42,866 nt of DNA from Candidatus Heteroscillospira lomanii (GCA_904419385.1 CAJFRI010000004.1:1-42866), one strand, 5' to 3'. Shown: positions 19,184 through 29,505, counted from the stretch's first letter. Notes: generated by a model not told the origin, from the letters alone. A program made the numbers and translations.

Positions 19184-20284
19184 TTATCCGTATGGGTAGG
19201 CCCACGACTCCGTCGTGCTCGTGTTGTACATAATGGGCACGAAGCGGCTCGCAAGCTGGTCCTGCGAAATGGCCTGTCCGACGATCTGCATGTCGGAGGT
19301 GACGGTGTTGCCGTCGGTCAGCCAGTAGAGCCTGTCGAAAACCCTGGAGAAGAGCTCGGGGTCCTGGCCGTTTGAGTCGGTCGTGCCGCTGCGCCAGGCG
19401 TTGGCGTCGCACACCACGGAGAGCTTGCCTCCGGCCGCCTCCACGGCATCGCGCACGGTGAGCGCATAGCCGGACATGATTATGTCGGGCGTCAGCTCAA
19501 CGGAGCCGACCTGGGAGAATACGAGCTCCGTGCCGTCGGTGGGCTGGGGCACATACAGGTCTGAGAGCAGCACTTCATCGAAGCCGAGGCTCAGCAGCTC
19601 GGCGGCGAGGCCGGCGGTGTACTGCCGGACGTCTGTGTTAGACGGGTCCAGCCAGATGCCGGCCGTGTCGCTGTATACGGTTCCTGCCGCCGTCGCGAGC
19701 GCGAGCGGTGCGTTGCGTATGGCCATATATTCGTCGATGCAGCAGCTTATGCGCGCGACGAGCCAGATGCCCTCCTCCTTGAGCGGGGCAATCGCCGAGG
19801 CTATGTCAAAAGTTCCGTTCGTGCCGTAAGACGAGGCGAGCGGGACCGACGAATACCAGCCCAGCGTTCCCTGCGTGCCTTTCATCTCGAGCACAAGGGC
19901 GTTGGCGCCGATGGAACTGAGCTGCGCGCTTATGGAGCCGAGCGTCTCGGCGGTCACCTGCTCCGCGCTGAGATATAGCGCCTTGACGGGCGAGAGATCC
20001 TCGCCGGCGGTGGTCTGTATTTCGGAATAGTCGGCCTCGTCGTAGACGATCTCGGCCACGACTCCGTAGTCGACCGAGCTGGGGCCCATGCCGTCGCTCT
20101 GTGCCTGTCCCTGCCCGGAGAAGTCGAGATAAACGCCGTCCTGCCCGTATACGATATAGCGCTGCAATCCGTAGAACAGAACTATGAACACCAGCAGCAG
20201 GAACAGCAGTATGCCGAGCGGTATCATTATGAAAGGCCGCAGGCGCAGTTTGCCCCTGTATATGTCTTTGGGTCTGTATGAAAT
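19184..20284 (-). CDS. Membrane-anchored putative glycoside hydrolase (DUF4015-like)
   Basis: I place the start at ATT (20284): AAAGGAG lies nine bases before it, while the first ATG (20227) has no ribosome binding site and would begin inside the transmembrane helix. The ATT start gives 366 residues and a basic cytoplasmic tail (SYRPKDIYRGKLRLRPF) before one membrane helix (about 21-40). The rest is extracytoplasmic. Around residues 80-330 it resembles the TIM-barrel family DUF4015 of putative glycoside hydrolases (KALYLSAEQV, LVLEMKGTQG, VARISCCID, WLDPSN, VLLSDLYVP). The substrate is unknown. It is the last gene of the operon, 37 bases after rpiB. Alternative: the ATG start with a shortened anchor. 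Confidence 0.7.
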   Translation of the reverse strand: MSYRPKDIYRGKLRLRPFIMIPLGILLFLLLVFIVLFYGLQRYIVYGQDGVYLDFSGQGQAQSDGMGPSSVDYGVVAEIVYDEADYSEIQTTAGEDLSPVKALYLSAEQVTAETLGSISAQLSSIGANALVLEMKGTQGTLGWYSSVPLASSYGTNGTFDIASAIAPLKEEGIWLVARISCCIDEYMAIRNAPLALATAAGTVYSDTAGIWLDPSNTDVRQYTAGLAAELLSLGFDEVLLSDLYVPQPTDGTELVFSQVGSVELTPDIIMSGYALTVRDAVEAAGGKLSVVCDANAWRSGTTDSNGQDPELFSRVFDRLYWLTDGNTVTSDMQIVGQAISQDQLASRFVPIMYNTSTTESWAYPYG

Positions 20285-20321
20285 GGCGCCTCACTCCTTT
20301 CGCGCCGGGGAAGATATGATG

Positions 20322-20756
20322 TTATTTCTCAAGCTCGGAGATGAGCGCGACACGCCTTGCATGCCTGCCGCCGTCGAACGGCGTGTTCAGGAATGTCTCG
20401 ACTATCTTGAGCGCAAGGCCCGGGCCGAGCACGCGCTCGCCCATGGCGAGGATGTTTGCGTCGTTGTGGCGGCGGCACATCTCGGCGGAGAAGCAGTCTC
20501 CGCACAGGGCGGCGCGCACGCCCTTTATCTTGTTCGCGGCGATTGAGATGCCTATGCCAGTGCCGCAGATGATTATGCCCCTCTCGCACTCGCCGGACAC
20601 GACGGCCCTCGCGACTTTCTCGCCGTAGATGGGATAGTCGCAGCTGTCCTCGGTGTAGGTGCCGTAATCTTTATATTCGAGCCCTTTTTCGTCCAGATAC
20701 TTCATGACCTCTGCCTTGAGATGGATGCCGCCGTGGTCGGAACCGATGGCTATCAT
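20322..20756 (-). CDS. rpiB: Ribose 5-phosphate isomerase B
   Basis: It interconverts ribose 5-phosphate and ribulose 5-phosphate in the pentose phosphate pathway; some relatives act on allose or galactose phosphates. The 144-residue protein has the N-terminal SDHGG motif, catalytic Cys64 in IIICGTGIGISIAANK, and the RHNDANILAMGERV segment that completes the active site. All are RpiB signatures. The ATG is eight bases after AGGAGG. It lies between a PHP phosphatase gene and a glycoside-hydrolase-like gene in one minus-strand operon. Confidence 0.96.
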   Translation of the reverse strand: MIAIGSDHGGIHLKAEVMKYLDEKGLEYKDYGTYTEDSCDYPIYGEKVARAVVSGECERGIIICGTGIGISIAANKIKGVRAALCGDCFSAEMCRRHNDANILAMGERVLGPGLALKIVETFLNTPFDGGRHARRVALISELEK

Positions 20757-20771
20757 GTGTGTTACCTCCTG

Positions 20772-21590
20772 TTATATTTTTATAAATTCCGGTTTGCGCT
20801 GTTTGAACACGGTGACGTACTCAAATCCCGCCTCGCGCAGGAGCTCATACCCGCGCTCGCAGCCGACGCTGGCGTCGGCGGTGCAGTGCGCGTCGCTGCC
20901 TATGGTGATGATCTCGCCGCCGAGCTCGCGGTAGCGCTTTATCACGGAGAACGAGGGTATGGTGTCGTGTATGCCGGGGTTGCGCAGGCCGGAGCAGTTC
21001 ATCTCTATGCCGCGGCCGTTTTGGATGAGATGGCGGAATATGGTGTCGAGCTCGTCGCCGTAGTTCTGCATGGTGAGCGGCAGGTCGAACCCGTCGCGCA
21101 GCATATAGCGGCGCGTGTAGCCGATGTGGGCCATCACGTCGTAGAAATCGAGGTGCGACAGCTCGAGCAGCTCGGAGACATAGAGCGCGAGATACTGGCG
21201 GCAGTCGCTCATTGAGATGTAGCGCAGCACGGAGAAATCCGGCGTGTCGCGCAGGTTGTGCAGCGAGCCGATGACGAAATCGAGCCCGTCGGTCGAGGCG
21301 ATCTGCTCGGCTCTTGCGAGGTCGTGGTTGCCCTGGCCGAGCTCGATGCCGCAGCGCACCTCCATGTCCGCGGGTACGGCGGCGCAGGTCTCTGCGTGCT
21401 GGCGGAGTATCTCCGGCCAGACGTCGAAACAGTGCTCGTCGGCCCTGCCGGTGCTGTAGTTGTCGAGATCGACATGGTCTGTGAAGCACATGAGCCTCAC
21501 GCCGCGGTCATACGAGGCGAGAGCCATGTCGGCCATCTTGTCGTGCGCGTCTGAGGAGCATGTGCTGTGGATGTGAAAATCTGTGAGCAT
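20772..21590 (-). CDS. PHP-domain phosphatase, histidinol-phosphatase (HisK/HisJ) type
   Basis: The product is 272 residues. The motif HIHSTCSSD (H6, H8) opens the PHP metal site. The other ligands are seen at FTDHVD, CGIELGQG, GSLHNL, MAHIGY and GSDAH. This full set matches the histidinol-phosphatase group, which removes phosphate from histidinol phosphate in histidine synthesis, but no other his gene is near, so another phosphoester is possible. The ORF runs far upstream in the track, but that part overlaps the glycosyltransferase gene on the same strand and is noise. ATG 21590 is chosen; GTG 21599, closer to an AAAGG site, is an alternative. Confidence 0.82.
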   Translation of the reverse strand: MLTDFHIHSTCSSDAHDKMADMALASYDRGVRLMCFTDHVDLDNYSTGRADEHCFDVWPEILRQHAETCAAVPADMEVRCGIELGQGNHDLARAEQIASTDGLDFVIGSLHNLRDTPDFSVLRYISMSDCRQYLALYVSELLELSHLDFYDVMAHIGYTRRYMLRDGFDLPLTMQNYGDELDTIFRHLIQNGRGIEMNCSGLRNPGIHDTIPSFSVIKRYRELGGEIITIGSDAHCTADASVGCERGYELLREAGFEYVTVFKQRKPEFIKI

Positions 21591-21625
21591 AATAAACACC
21601 CAGCCTTTTATATTGGATTCCGCGC

Positions 21626-23515
21626 TCAGAAGGGCCATGCGCCTGGGAACCAGCGCAGCAGGGCGCTGGTGTAGCGTATGGAAAACGGTATGCCCGTGAG
21701 CACGGGATAGAACATTACAAAGAGCACCGCGCTGCCCGCGCAGAAGCTGTATATCCACGGGCGCCAGTTCTTGACGTATTCGCACACCTGCGCGAATACA
21801 TAGCCGAGCGCGACGGCGAGGAACAGCATGCACGGGAAATAGTGATATGCAAAGGTGAGCCTGGAAATAAAGACCCACGGCAGCAGCGAGGCGAGATAAC
21901 CGGCGGAGATCATGCCGGCGCGGAAGTCGCGCCGCCTGACCGTGCGCCAGAACATATACAGCATGGCGACGAAGCCGCCCCAGCAGAGCATGGGACCGTT
22001 GAAAGCGCCGAAAGCGGATTTGGTCGTGTCGCTGATATAGTCGAGATAGTAGAGTATGGGGCGGGCGTCGATGATCCACATCCACCAGCGCGAGGCGTAA
22101 GGATGCGTGGCCTCGAGGCCGCTGTGATAGGTGAACATGAACACCTGGTTCTCCCACACGATGTCGAAATACTCGCGCGTGAAGAACATGCCCATGCCGT
22201 CGAGCCCCGCGGCCCTGCCGTAGGGGTAATAGCTCACATAGTAGATCACGAGCGGGACTGCGACGAAAAAGATGAGGCAGAAGAAAATATTGCCGATGAG
22301 CCCCCGCGTCATCTCGCGGAGCCGTCCGCACTTTTTGAGGTACACGCCCCTGCATATCCAGTATGCCAGCCAGATGACGGCAAGCCCGGCCCCGGCATAG
22401 ATCACCGTCCACTTCGACGCGCAGCCGACGCCCCAGAGCACGCCGCTCAGCCCGAGCGGAACGAGCCGGCGCCACAGCCGCGTCTCGTCGGGGTCCTGCC
22501 GCACGAAGATGAACATGAACAGGAACGACGCGAGTATGAAGAACACCGCGTAGGTGTCGATGGTGGCGATGCGGGTCTGCACGAAGTGCATGAAATCAAA
22601 GGCGAACACAAAAGTCGCCGCGGCGGCCGCCGGAGTCGAGCCGAACATGAGCTTCAGCAGGATATACAGCAGCGGCAGCATGAGCACTCCGAACAGCGTG
22701 CCCATAAAGCGCCAGCCGAACGGCGTCATGCCGAACAGCCTTATGCCGAGGGATATGATGAGCTTGCCGAGCGGCGGATGGCTCACCTCGTAAGGCTCGA
22801 CGTTTTCAATGTGCTCCAGAGCCGTGCGGGCGTGGTATATCTCATCGAAATACGTGCTGTTCATGTATGTCATGCGCTCAGGCACGAGCTGCTGCTCGTC
22901 GAAGAGCGCGGCGTCCGCGCCGGAGTATGCGGGCTCGATGAGCTCGCCCGACGGGGTCTTGAAGGCTATCTCCGCGAGGTCGAGCCTGTCGTTGGCCGTG
23001 AGGCGCACATATCTGGCGCTGAACGTGAGAGGTATGGTCTCGTCCGAGCCGTCTCCGGCCGGCACCTCGACAGTCAGCCATTTGAACAGCTGGTTGTAGT
23101 TCTGCGTCATCGCGTCGGAGCTCTCCCAGGTCTCGCCGTCGGCGGAGTACTCGAGCGTGTAGCTCCCGGTGTGCAGTGAGGAAAAGTACATGACGCTCCC
23201 CACCTCGCGCACTTCGCCAAAGTCGAACTCGGCGGTGTCGCCGCTCTCAAAAGCGCGGCAGCTCTGCGGCGCCTCGGTGTCGCCCAGCATGAAAAACGCG
23301 AAAAACGCATAGACGAGGCTTATTATGAGCATCAGCGCCGCATCCCGCCTCGTGAGGCTATACCTCGGCGACACGGTCGCAAGACGGGGGTAGTCCGGCG
23401 CGGCCGGTTCAGGCCACGGCATGCCCTCGGGGCGGACCTGGCGGTAGATCCCGACATACCACAGCAGTATTAAGAAAAGCACCGATACCGGCAGCACGAC
23501 AATGAGCTTATCCAT
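21626..23515 (-). CDS. PMT/GT39-type membrane glycosyltransferase with a discoidin-like insert
   Basis: A polytopic mannosyltransferase-type enzyme of 629 residues that would transfer sugar from a lipid-linked donor to a protein or polymer outside the membrane. Two N-terminal helices (about 4-23 and 58-77) are followed by an extracytoplasmic beta-rich domain (about 78-190; TAEFDFGEVREVG, YTLEYSADGETW, ARYVRLTAND) resembling an F5/8 type C (discoidin) carbohydrate-binding domain. The catalytic acidic pair follows in YFDEIYHARTALEH (D224/E225), then SHPPLGK and about ten further helices. The start ATG follows GGAG. It is the first gene of a four-gene operon. Donor and acceptor are unknown. Confidence 0.88.
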   Translation of the reverse strand: MDKLIVVLPVSVLFLILLWYVGIYRQVRPEGMPWPEPAAPDYPRLATVSPRYSLTRRDAALMLIISLVYAFFAFFMLGDTEAPQSCRAFESGDTAEFDFGEVREVGSVMYFSSLHTGSYTLEYSADGETWESSDAMTQNYNQLFKWLTVEVPAGDGSDETIPLTFSARYVRLTANDRLDLAEIAFKTPSGELIEPAYSGADAALFDEQQLVPERMTYMNSTYFDEIYHARTALEHIENVEPYEVSHPPLGKLIISLGIRLFGMTPFGWRFMGTLFGVLMLPLLYILLKLMFGSTPAAAAATFVFAFDFMHFVQTRIATIDTYAVFFILASFLFMFIFVRQDPDETRLWRRLVPLGLSGVLWGVGCASKWTVIYAGAGLAVIWLAYWICRGVYLKKCGRLREMTRGLIGNIFFCLIFFVAVPLVIYYVSYYPYGRAAGLDGMGMFFTREYFDIVWENQVFMFTYHSGLEATHPYASRWWMWIIDARPILYYLDYISDTTKSAFGAFNGPMLCWGGFVAMLYMFWRTVRRRDFRAGMISAGYLASLLPWVFISRLTFAYHYFPCMLFLAVALGYVFAQVCEYVKNWRPWIYSFCAGSAVLFVMFYPVLTGIPFSIRYTSALLRWFPGAWPF

Positions 23516-23546
23516 GGGCGTCTCCAGTGTTGTTTAATGACGATAC

Positions 23547-23575
23547 ATTATACTACAAGTGTTGTCGATTGTCTA
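23547..23575 (-). promoter_or_regulatory. Promoter of the glycosyltransferase-rpiB operon
   Basis: On the minus strand TAGACA, a 17-base spacer and a perfect TATAAT, with transcription starting about 25 bases before the glycosyltransferase gene. All four downstream genes are closely spaced (36, 15 and 37 bases). Confidence 0.72.
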
Positions 23576-23612
23576 TCGATTCAGTCCGTGAGTTTGCACA
23601 AAGTCGCATATT

Positions 23613-23652
23613 AGATTTACATAATCAATAAATTATTTGATTATGTAAATCT
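23613..23652. repeat. Perfect 16-bp AT-rich inverted repeat (motif copy A)
   Basis: AGATTTACATAATCAA and its exact complement flank an 8-base centre. It overlaps the last codons of the RluA-family gene. It contains TTTACATAATC-N12-GATTATGTAAA, which recurs exactly in addA (39326-39359). There is no T-run on either side, so it is a poor terminator. Confidence 0.85.
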
Positions 23653-24524
23653 ATTCCGGAAGCTTCTGCCGCGGCAGACATGTCGTCCGGCATCCGGCAG
23701 CTCATCTCGATGCGCGCCTGAGTCAGCGGATGTATGAGCGTGAGTTCGGCTGAGTGCAGCGCCGGGCGCGATATGAGCGGCGAGGCGCTGCCGTACATCG
23801 CGTCGCCGACGAGCGCGCAGCCCATGTGGGCGAGATGCACCCTTATCTGGTGCGTCCGCCCGGTGAGCAGGCGCAGCCGCACGAGCGAAGCTGAGCCGGA
23901 ACTCGCGAGAGTCTTGTATTGCGTAACGGCTTTCACACCGTCATGCGAGACATAGCGCATGTATGAACCCGGCACGCGCGCGATGGGCAGGTCGATCTCG
24001 CCGCACGGAGGGTCGGGAACTCCCGCGCAGAGCGCGACATAGCGGCGCGCGAATGAGTCGCCGTGCAGCATGCGGCGCAGCCGCTCGGTCATATAGGCGT
24101 TTTTCGCCGCGACCATGATGCCCGACGTGCCTCGGTCGAGCCTCGTTATCAGGTGGGGGCTCTGACCAAGGTATGCGGCCAGCATCTCAGTCACTGTGGC
24201 GCTGCCGCCGGCGCTCCCGTGGGAGGCCATGCCGGCCGGTTTGTTGATGATGAGCAGGTCGTCGTCCTCAAAGAGCACGTCGGGCTCCGGTCCTTCCCAT
24301 GCGCCCGGCGCGTCGCCGCCGGGATCTCCAACCTCGGCGGTGAGCACGTCGCCCGCGTGCAGGAGGTCCGTCGTGCGCGCGCGGACGCCGTTTATGCAGA
24401 TGCCGCGCTCGCGCAGCTTTATCCTTGAGATGAGGCCGCGCGCGAGGTGCAGCCTGTTTTTTAGCACCCATTTCACCTGTTTTCCGTCGAGATCAGGGCC
24501 TATTTCCATTCTCAGCGTGCGCAT
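23625..24524 (-). CDS. RluA family 23S rRNA/tRNA pseudouridine synthase
   Basis: A 299-residue enzyme that converts uridine to pseudouridine in structured RNA. An S4-like RNA-binding region (about 15-62) precedes the catalytic domain with HLITRLDRGTSG; Asp130 is the nucleophile. LTGRTHQIRVHLAHMG is the second family motif. I start at the second ATG (24524), six bases after GGAGGG; the longer ORF start lies in the dnaJ terminator. It follows dnaJ but is separated by a terminator, so it may depend on read-through. The last eight codons fall inside a 40-base palindrome. The exact RNA target (RluC/D-like or other) cannot be told. Confidence 0.9.
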   Translation of the reverse strand: MRTLRMEIGPDLDGKQVKWVLKNRLHLARGLISRIKLRERGICINGVRARTTDLLHAGDVLTAEVGDPGGDAPGAWEGPEPDVLFEDDDLLIINKPAGMASHGSAGGSATVTEMLAAYLGQSPHLITRLDRGTSGIMVAAKNAYMTERLRRMLHGDSFARRYVALCAGVPDPPCGEIDLPIARVPGSYMRYVSHDGVKAVTQYKTLASSGSASLVRLRLLTGRTHQIRVHLAHMGCALVGDAMYGSASPLISRPALHSAELTLIHPLTQARIEMSCRMPDDMSAAAEASGIDLHNQIIY

Positions 24525-24541
24525 TTGCATCCCTCCGGTAA

Positions 24542-24572
24542 GAAAAAACGGCTGATGAAAATGCATCAGCCG
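24542..24572 (-). terminator. Terminator of the hrcA-dnaJ operon
   Basis: CGGCTGATG pairs with CATCAGCCG around a 6-base loop, followed on the minus strand by TTTTTT, nine bases after the dnaJ stop. Confidence 0.85.
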
Positions 24573-24580
24573 CATTTATG

Positions 24581-25738
24581 TCATTTTTTCCGCCTTTTTT
24601 TATCGAAAAAGCCGCCGCGTTTCTCCTCGCCGGAGCCGGAAGCGGAGCCAGCAAGTGATTCGTCGAATTTGCGCAGGAGCTCTTTCTGCTCGCGGGTGAG
24701 GTTTTTCGGCGTCTGCACCGTCACAGTGACATACTGGTCGCCGCGTCCGCCGCCGCGCAGATAGGGTATGCCCTTGCCGCGCAGACGGAAGGTGGTGCCG
24801 GTCTCGGTGCCCTCGGGGATGGTGTATTTCACGTTGCCGTCGAGGGTCGGCACCTCGACTTCTCCGCCGAGCGCGGCCTTTGCAAAGCTTATCGGCATCG
24901 CATACAGCACGGAGCTGCCGTCGCGCTCGAAGTAGCGGTGCGGCGCGACGGAGACGGTGATGAGCAGGTCGCCGCCCGGGCCTCCGTTGGTACCGGCATT
25001 GCCCTGGCCGCGCAGGGATATGGTCTGGCCGTCGTCTATGCCGGCGGGGATGTTGACGGAGATCTTGCGCTGACGGCGCACTGTGCCGCTGCCGCGGCAG
25101 GCGTCGCACGGCTCCTTGATTATCTTGCCGCGCCCGCCGCACCTCGGGCACGGGCCGGAGGTGGAGAACATGCCGAGCGGTGTGCGCTGCTGCTGCCTGA
25201 CTGTGCCGCTGCCGCCGCACTGGGGACAGGTCTCAACGCTGCTGCCGGGCTTGGCTCCGCTGCCGCCGCAGGACTCGCAGGTCTCTGTGCGCGGGATGCT
25301 GACCTCCTTGGAGCAGCCGAAAGCCGCCTCCTCAAAGGTGATGTTCACGGACACGCGGATATTGTCGCCGCGGCGCGGGCCGCTGCGGCTCGACTGCCCG
25401 CCGCCAAATATGTCGCCGAAGCCGCCGCCGAATATATCGCCGAATATGTCGCCGAAGCCGCCAAAACCGCCGAAGCCGCCGCCTGCGCCTGCACCGGCGC
25501 CGAACGACGGGTCGAACGCTGCATGGCCGAACTGGTCATACTTGGCGCGCTTTTCAGAGTCGGACAGGACTTCGTATGCTTCGTTGAGCTCTTTGAACCT
25601 GGCCTCGCAGTCCTTGTCGTTCGGGTGCAGATCGGGGTGGCAGGTCTTGGCAAGGCGGCGGTATGCTTTTTTTATCTCATCCTCCGAGGCGCCCTTTTTC
25701 AGCCCGAGCACCTCGTAGTAATCGCGTTTGTCTGCCAT
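24581..25738 (-). CDS. dnaJ: Chaperone protein DnaJ
   Basis: The Hsp40 co-chaperone that delivers unfolded protein to DnaK and stimulates its ATPase. At 385 residues it is a full type I DnaJ: J domain (about 5-70) with the HPD motif in TCHPDLHP, a Gly/Phe-rich region (about 78-115), four zinc-finger repeats ([32 protein letters not shown]) and the C-terminal substrate domains. The ATG at 25738 follows AAAGGA; the ORF track starts at a TTG seven codons earlier, which I reject. It is the last gene of the CIRCE-controlled operon. Confidence 0.97.
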   Translation of the reverse strand: MADKRDYYEVLGLKKGASEDEIKKAYRRLAKTCHPDLHPNDKDCEARFKELNEAYEVLSDSEKRAKYDQFGHAAFDPSFGAGAGAGGGFGGFGGFGDIFGDIFGGGFGDIFGGGQSSRSGPRRGDNIRVSVNITFEEAAFGCSKEVSIPRTETCESCGGSGAKPGSSVETCPQCGGSGTVRQQQRTPLGMFSTSGPCPRCGGRGKIIKEPCDACRGSGTVRRQRKISVNIPAGIDDGQTISLRGQGNAGTNGGPGGDLLITVSVAPHRYFERDGSSVLYAMPISFAKAALGGEVEVPTLDGNVKYTIPEGTETGTTFRLRGKGIPYLRGGGRGDQYVTVTVQTPKNLTREQKELLRKFDESLAGSASGSGEEKRGGFFDKKRRKK

Positions 25739-25791
25739 ATGTTTCAGGTCCTTTCGCAAGGATATGTTTTCCGCCGCTTAAACGCAGCATT

Positions 25792-25819
25792 GCGCAGGCG
25801 GGTGCAGACCCGCCTGCGC
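25792..25819 (-). promoter_or_regulatory. Hairpin in the dnaK-dnaJ gap (1)
   Basis: A perfect 12-bp stem (GCGCAGGCGGGT / ACCCGCCTGCGC) with a GCAG loop. No T-run follows on the minus strand, so it is probably a processing or stabilising element, or a partial terminator, that favours dnaK over dnaJ. Confidence 0.65.
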
Positions 25820-25824
25820 GCCTC

Positions 25825-25840
25825 AAACGGCCGGAGCCGT

Positions 25841-25842
<2 letters not shown>
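25825..25842 (-). promoter_or_regulatory. Hairpin at the dnaK stop codon (2)
   Basis: AAACGGC pairs with GCCGTTT around CCGG-like 4 bases, overlapping the dnaK stop. It is tandem with the hairpin at 25792-25819. Confidence 0.5.
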
Positions 25843-27718
<1,876 letters not shown>

Positions 27719-27754
27719 TCAGTAGCTTATATGATAAAGTTGGTTTATACGGAT

Positions 27755-28321
27755 TCAGTTTGCGACCTGGACCATGCTGAAGCGGATGACCTTGTCGCCG
27801 AGCTTGAAGCCCTTTTCAAATTCCAGGACTATCTCGCCCTCGCCGTATTGGTCGTCCTCCAGGTGCATGACGGCGTTGTGCAGGGCGGGGTCGAACTTCT
27901 GTCCGACGGCCTCTATCTCCGTCACTCCGAGCTTTGCGAGGATGTCGCGCAGCTGGTTCATAGTCATCTCAACGCCCTTGCGGTAGGCCTCGTCGGCGGT
28001 CTCCTGCTTGAGCGCGCGGCTCAGGTTGTCATAGACCGGCAGGAACTTCACCACGGTGTCGGCGCGGACGTCGGCAAATATCGCTTCGCGCTCCTTTGCG
28101 CTGCGTTTTCTGAAGTTGTCATACTCGGCTGCGAGCCGGAGGTATTTATCTTTTTCGGCCTTGAGCTGCTCCTCAAGCGGGTCGGCCTCCGGCTGGGCCG
28201 CGGCCTGGCCGTCGGTCTCGGAGGTCTCGATCTCAGGAGCTTCGGCCTGAGGAGCTTCAGCCTGGCCGTTTGCGGGCTCGGATGCGGCCTCGTTCTGGCC
28301 CTTTTCCTTTTTCTTACTCAT
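27755..28321 (-). CDS. grpE: Nucleotide exchange factor GrpE
   Basis: GrpE releases ADP from DnaK. The product is 188 residues from ATG 28321; the ATG at 28330 directly abuts AAAGGAG, whereas 28321 lies nine bases after it. A disordered acidic, Ala/Glu-rich N-terminus (about 1-55) precedes the long coiled coil (about 58-110; RLAAEYDNFRKRSAKER) and the C-terminal beta domain with HNAVMHLEDDQYGEGEI. The start overlaps the end of hrcA by eight bases, so the two are translated together. Confidence 0.95.
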   Translation of the reverse strand: MSKKKEKGQNEAASEPANGQAEAPQAEAPEIETSETDGQAAAQPEADPLEEQLKAEKDKYLRLAAEYDNFRKRSAKEREAIFADVRADTVVKFLPVYDNLSRALKQETADEAYRKGVEMTMNQLRDILAKLGVTEIEAVGQKFDPALHNAVMHLEDDQYGEGEIVLEFEKGFKLGDKVIRFSMVQVAN

Positions 28322-29408
28322 GTATGTCATCTCCTTTGATCAGCTTGTTCTGGAGCTCCGGCGGGAGCTCGTGCCCCGAGGCGAACATTTTGCTCAGCCC
28401 CGCGGCTATGTAGCTCAGCTTTGCGGCAACATCGGAGTAGTCCATCCTCGTCGGGCCGACGACGCCGATGAAGCCCCGGGTGCCGTCACCGGCGTTGTAC
28501 GACGCCATGACGACGCTTGAATCCTTGAGCTCTTCGGCCACGTTTTCCGGACCGATGATGACTTTGACGTTGCCCCTGCCCTCTGCCTGTGCGCCGAGCG
28601 CCGGCAGATCGAGCAGATGGCTGCTGTCGGACAGATAATTCATGAGGTCGTGCGCCTTGTCGGGATCGCGGAACTCCGGCTGACGGAGGAGATTGGTCGT
28701 CCCGGAGACGAAGGCGGACGCGCTCCTGGTCTCGCTGAGCACTTCCAGCACAAAACCGACGATCACGGCGACGAGCCCATAGGTGTCGCTGACGGCGCGC
28801 TCGGTCGTGCGGATGAGCTGCTCGGTCACCTTGTCTTCAGTTATCCCGGTGAAGTTGGCGTTGAACACCGTGGCGAGCTTTTGTGTCATCTCGCGCTCGA
28901 CTGAGAACGGGAGATTTACCAGCTTGTTTTTCACGGCATTGTTGCTGAGCATGGCGACTATGATGAATGTGTTGGTGTCGACATATATGATGTCGAAGCG
29001 CTTCACCGTCACGGGCTCGGACGGGGCGGCGAGGGCGAGCGCAGGATAGTTCGTGAGGCTGCTCGTGAGCTTGCCGACGTCGGAGAGGACGCGGTCGAGC
29101 TCGAGCATCTTCTGGCTCATGCTGCGGTTTATCTCCTCGGTCTCCTCGATGGAGAGCCGGTGCTTTTTCATGAGCTCGTTGACATACAGCCTGTATCCCG
29201 CGGCGGAGGGCACGCGCCCGGCCGAGGTGTGAGGCTGCTCAAGATAACCCATGGCGGTGAGCTCGGCCATTTCGTTGCGTATCGTGGCGCTCGAAAAACC
29301 GAGACCGGCGTTCTGCGCGATGGTCTTGGAGCCGACCGGCTCGGCTGTCGAGATGTATTCGTCGACTATGGCGGCGAGTATTTTCTTTTTCCTTTCGCTT
29401 ATCTCCAT
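28314..29408 (-). CDS. hrcA: Heat-inducible transcription repressor HrcA
   Basis: HrcA represses the heat-shock operon by binding the CIRCE element and is kept active by GroEL. The product is 364 residues from ATG 29408 (MEISERKKK); the extra 16 residues in the track overlap the CIRCE/promoter leader. The N-terminal winged helix (about 1-75) has EPVGSKTIAQ and SSATIRNEMAELTAMGYLEQPHTSAGR, both diagnostic. The C-terminal GAF-like and dimer domains follow. The ribosome binding site is weak (GGTG), giving low repressor levels. First gene of hrcA-grpE-dnaK-dnaJ. Confidence 0.96.
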   Translation of the reverse strand: MEISERKKKILAAIVDEYISTAEPVGSKTIAQNAGLGFSSATIRNEMAELTAMGYLEQPHTSAGRVPSAAGYRLYVNELMKKHRLSIEETEEINRSMSQKMLELDRVLSDVGKLTSSLTNYPALALAAPSEPVTVKRFDIIYVDTNTFIIVAMLSNNAVKNKLVNLPFSVEREMTQKLATVFNANFTGITEDKVTEQLIRTTERAVSDTYGLVAVIVGFVLEVLSETRSASAFVSGTTNLLRQPEFRDPDKAHDLMNYLSDSSHLLDLPALGAQAEGRGNVKVIIGPENVAEELKDSSVVMASYNAGDGTRGFIGVVGPTRMDYSDVAAKLSYIAAGLSKMFASGHELPPELQNKLIKGDDIHE

Positions 29409-29445
29409 AGTGTTCACCGTTTCTGGCAGTCGCCAAAAATCTTTG

Positions 29446-29472
29446 CTAGCACTCATCCTCTCTGAGTGCTAA
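29446..29472. promoter_or_regulatory. CIRCE operator (HrcA binding site)
   Basis: TAGCACTC-N9-GAGTGCTA is a perfect inverted repeat; only the outermost base of one arm differs from the TTAGCACTC-N9-GAGTGCTAA consensus. It starts five bases downstream of the -10 box on the minus strand and so overlaps the expected transcription start. Confidence 0.96.
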
Positions 29473-29476
29473 ATAC

Positions 29477-29505
29477 AATCTAGCACCAAAACATCACATT
29501 GTCAA
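29477..29505 (-). promoter_or_regulatory. Promoter of hrcA-grpE-dnaK-dnaJ
   Basis: A consensus TTGACA, a 17-base spacer and TAGATT on the minus strand, directly before the CIRCE element. Confidence 0.9.

Noticed and set aside
20772-22475. A 567-residue fusion protein upstream-extended from the PHP phosphatase
   Set aside because: The extension lies in the wrong frame of the glycosyltransferase gene on the same strand and is Arg/His-rich noise; a start with the conserved HIHS motif is at 21590.
23613-23652. Reading the palindrome as a canonical dif site or a terminator
   Set aside because: The spacing between XerD-like halves is far too long for dif (6 bases expected), the left half does not match XerC sites, and no T-run follows for a terminator.
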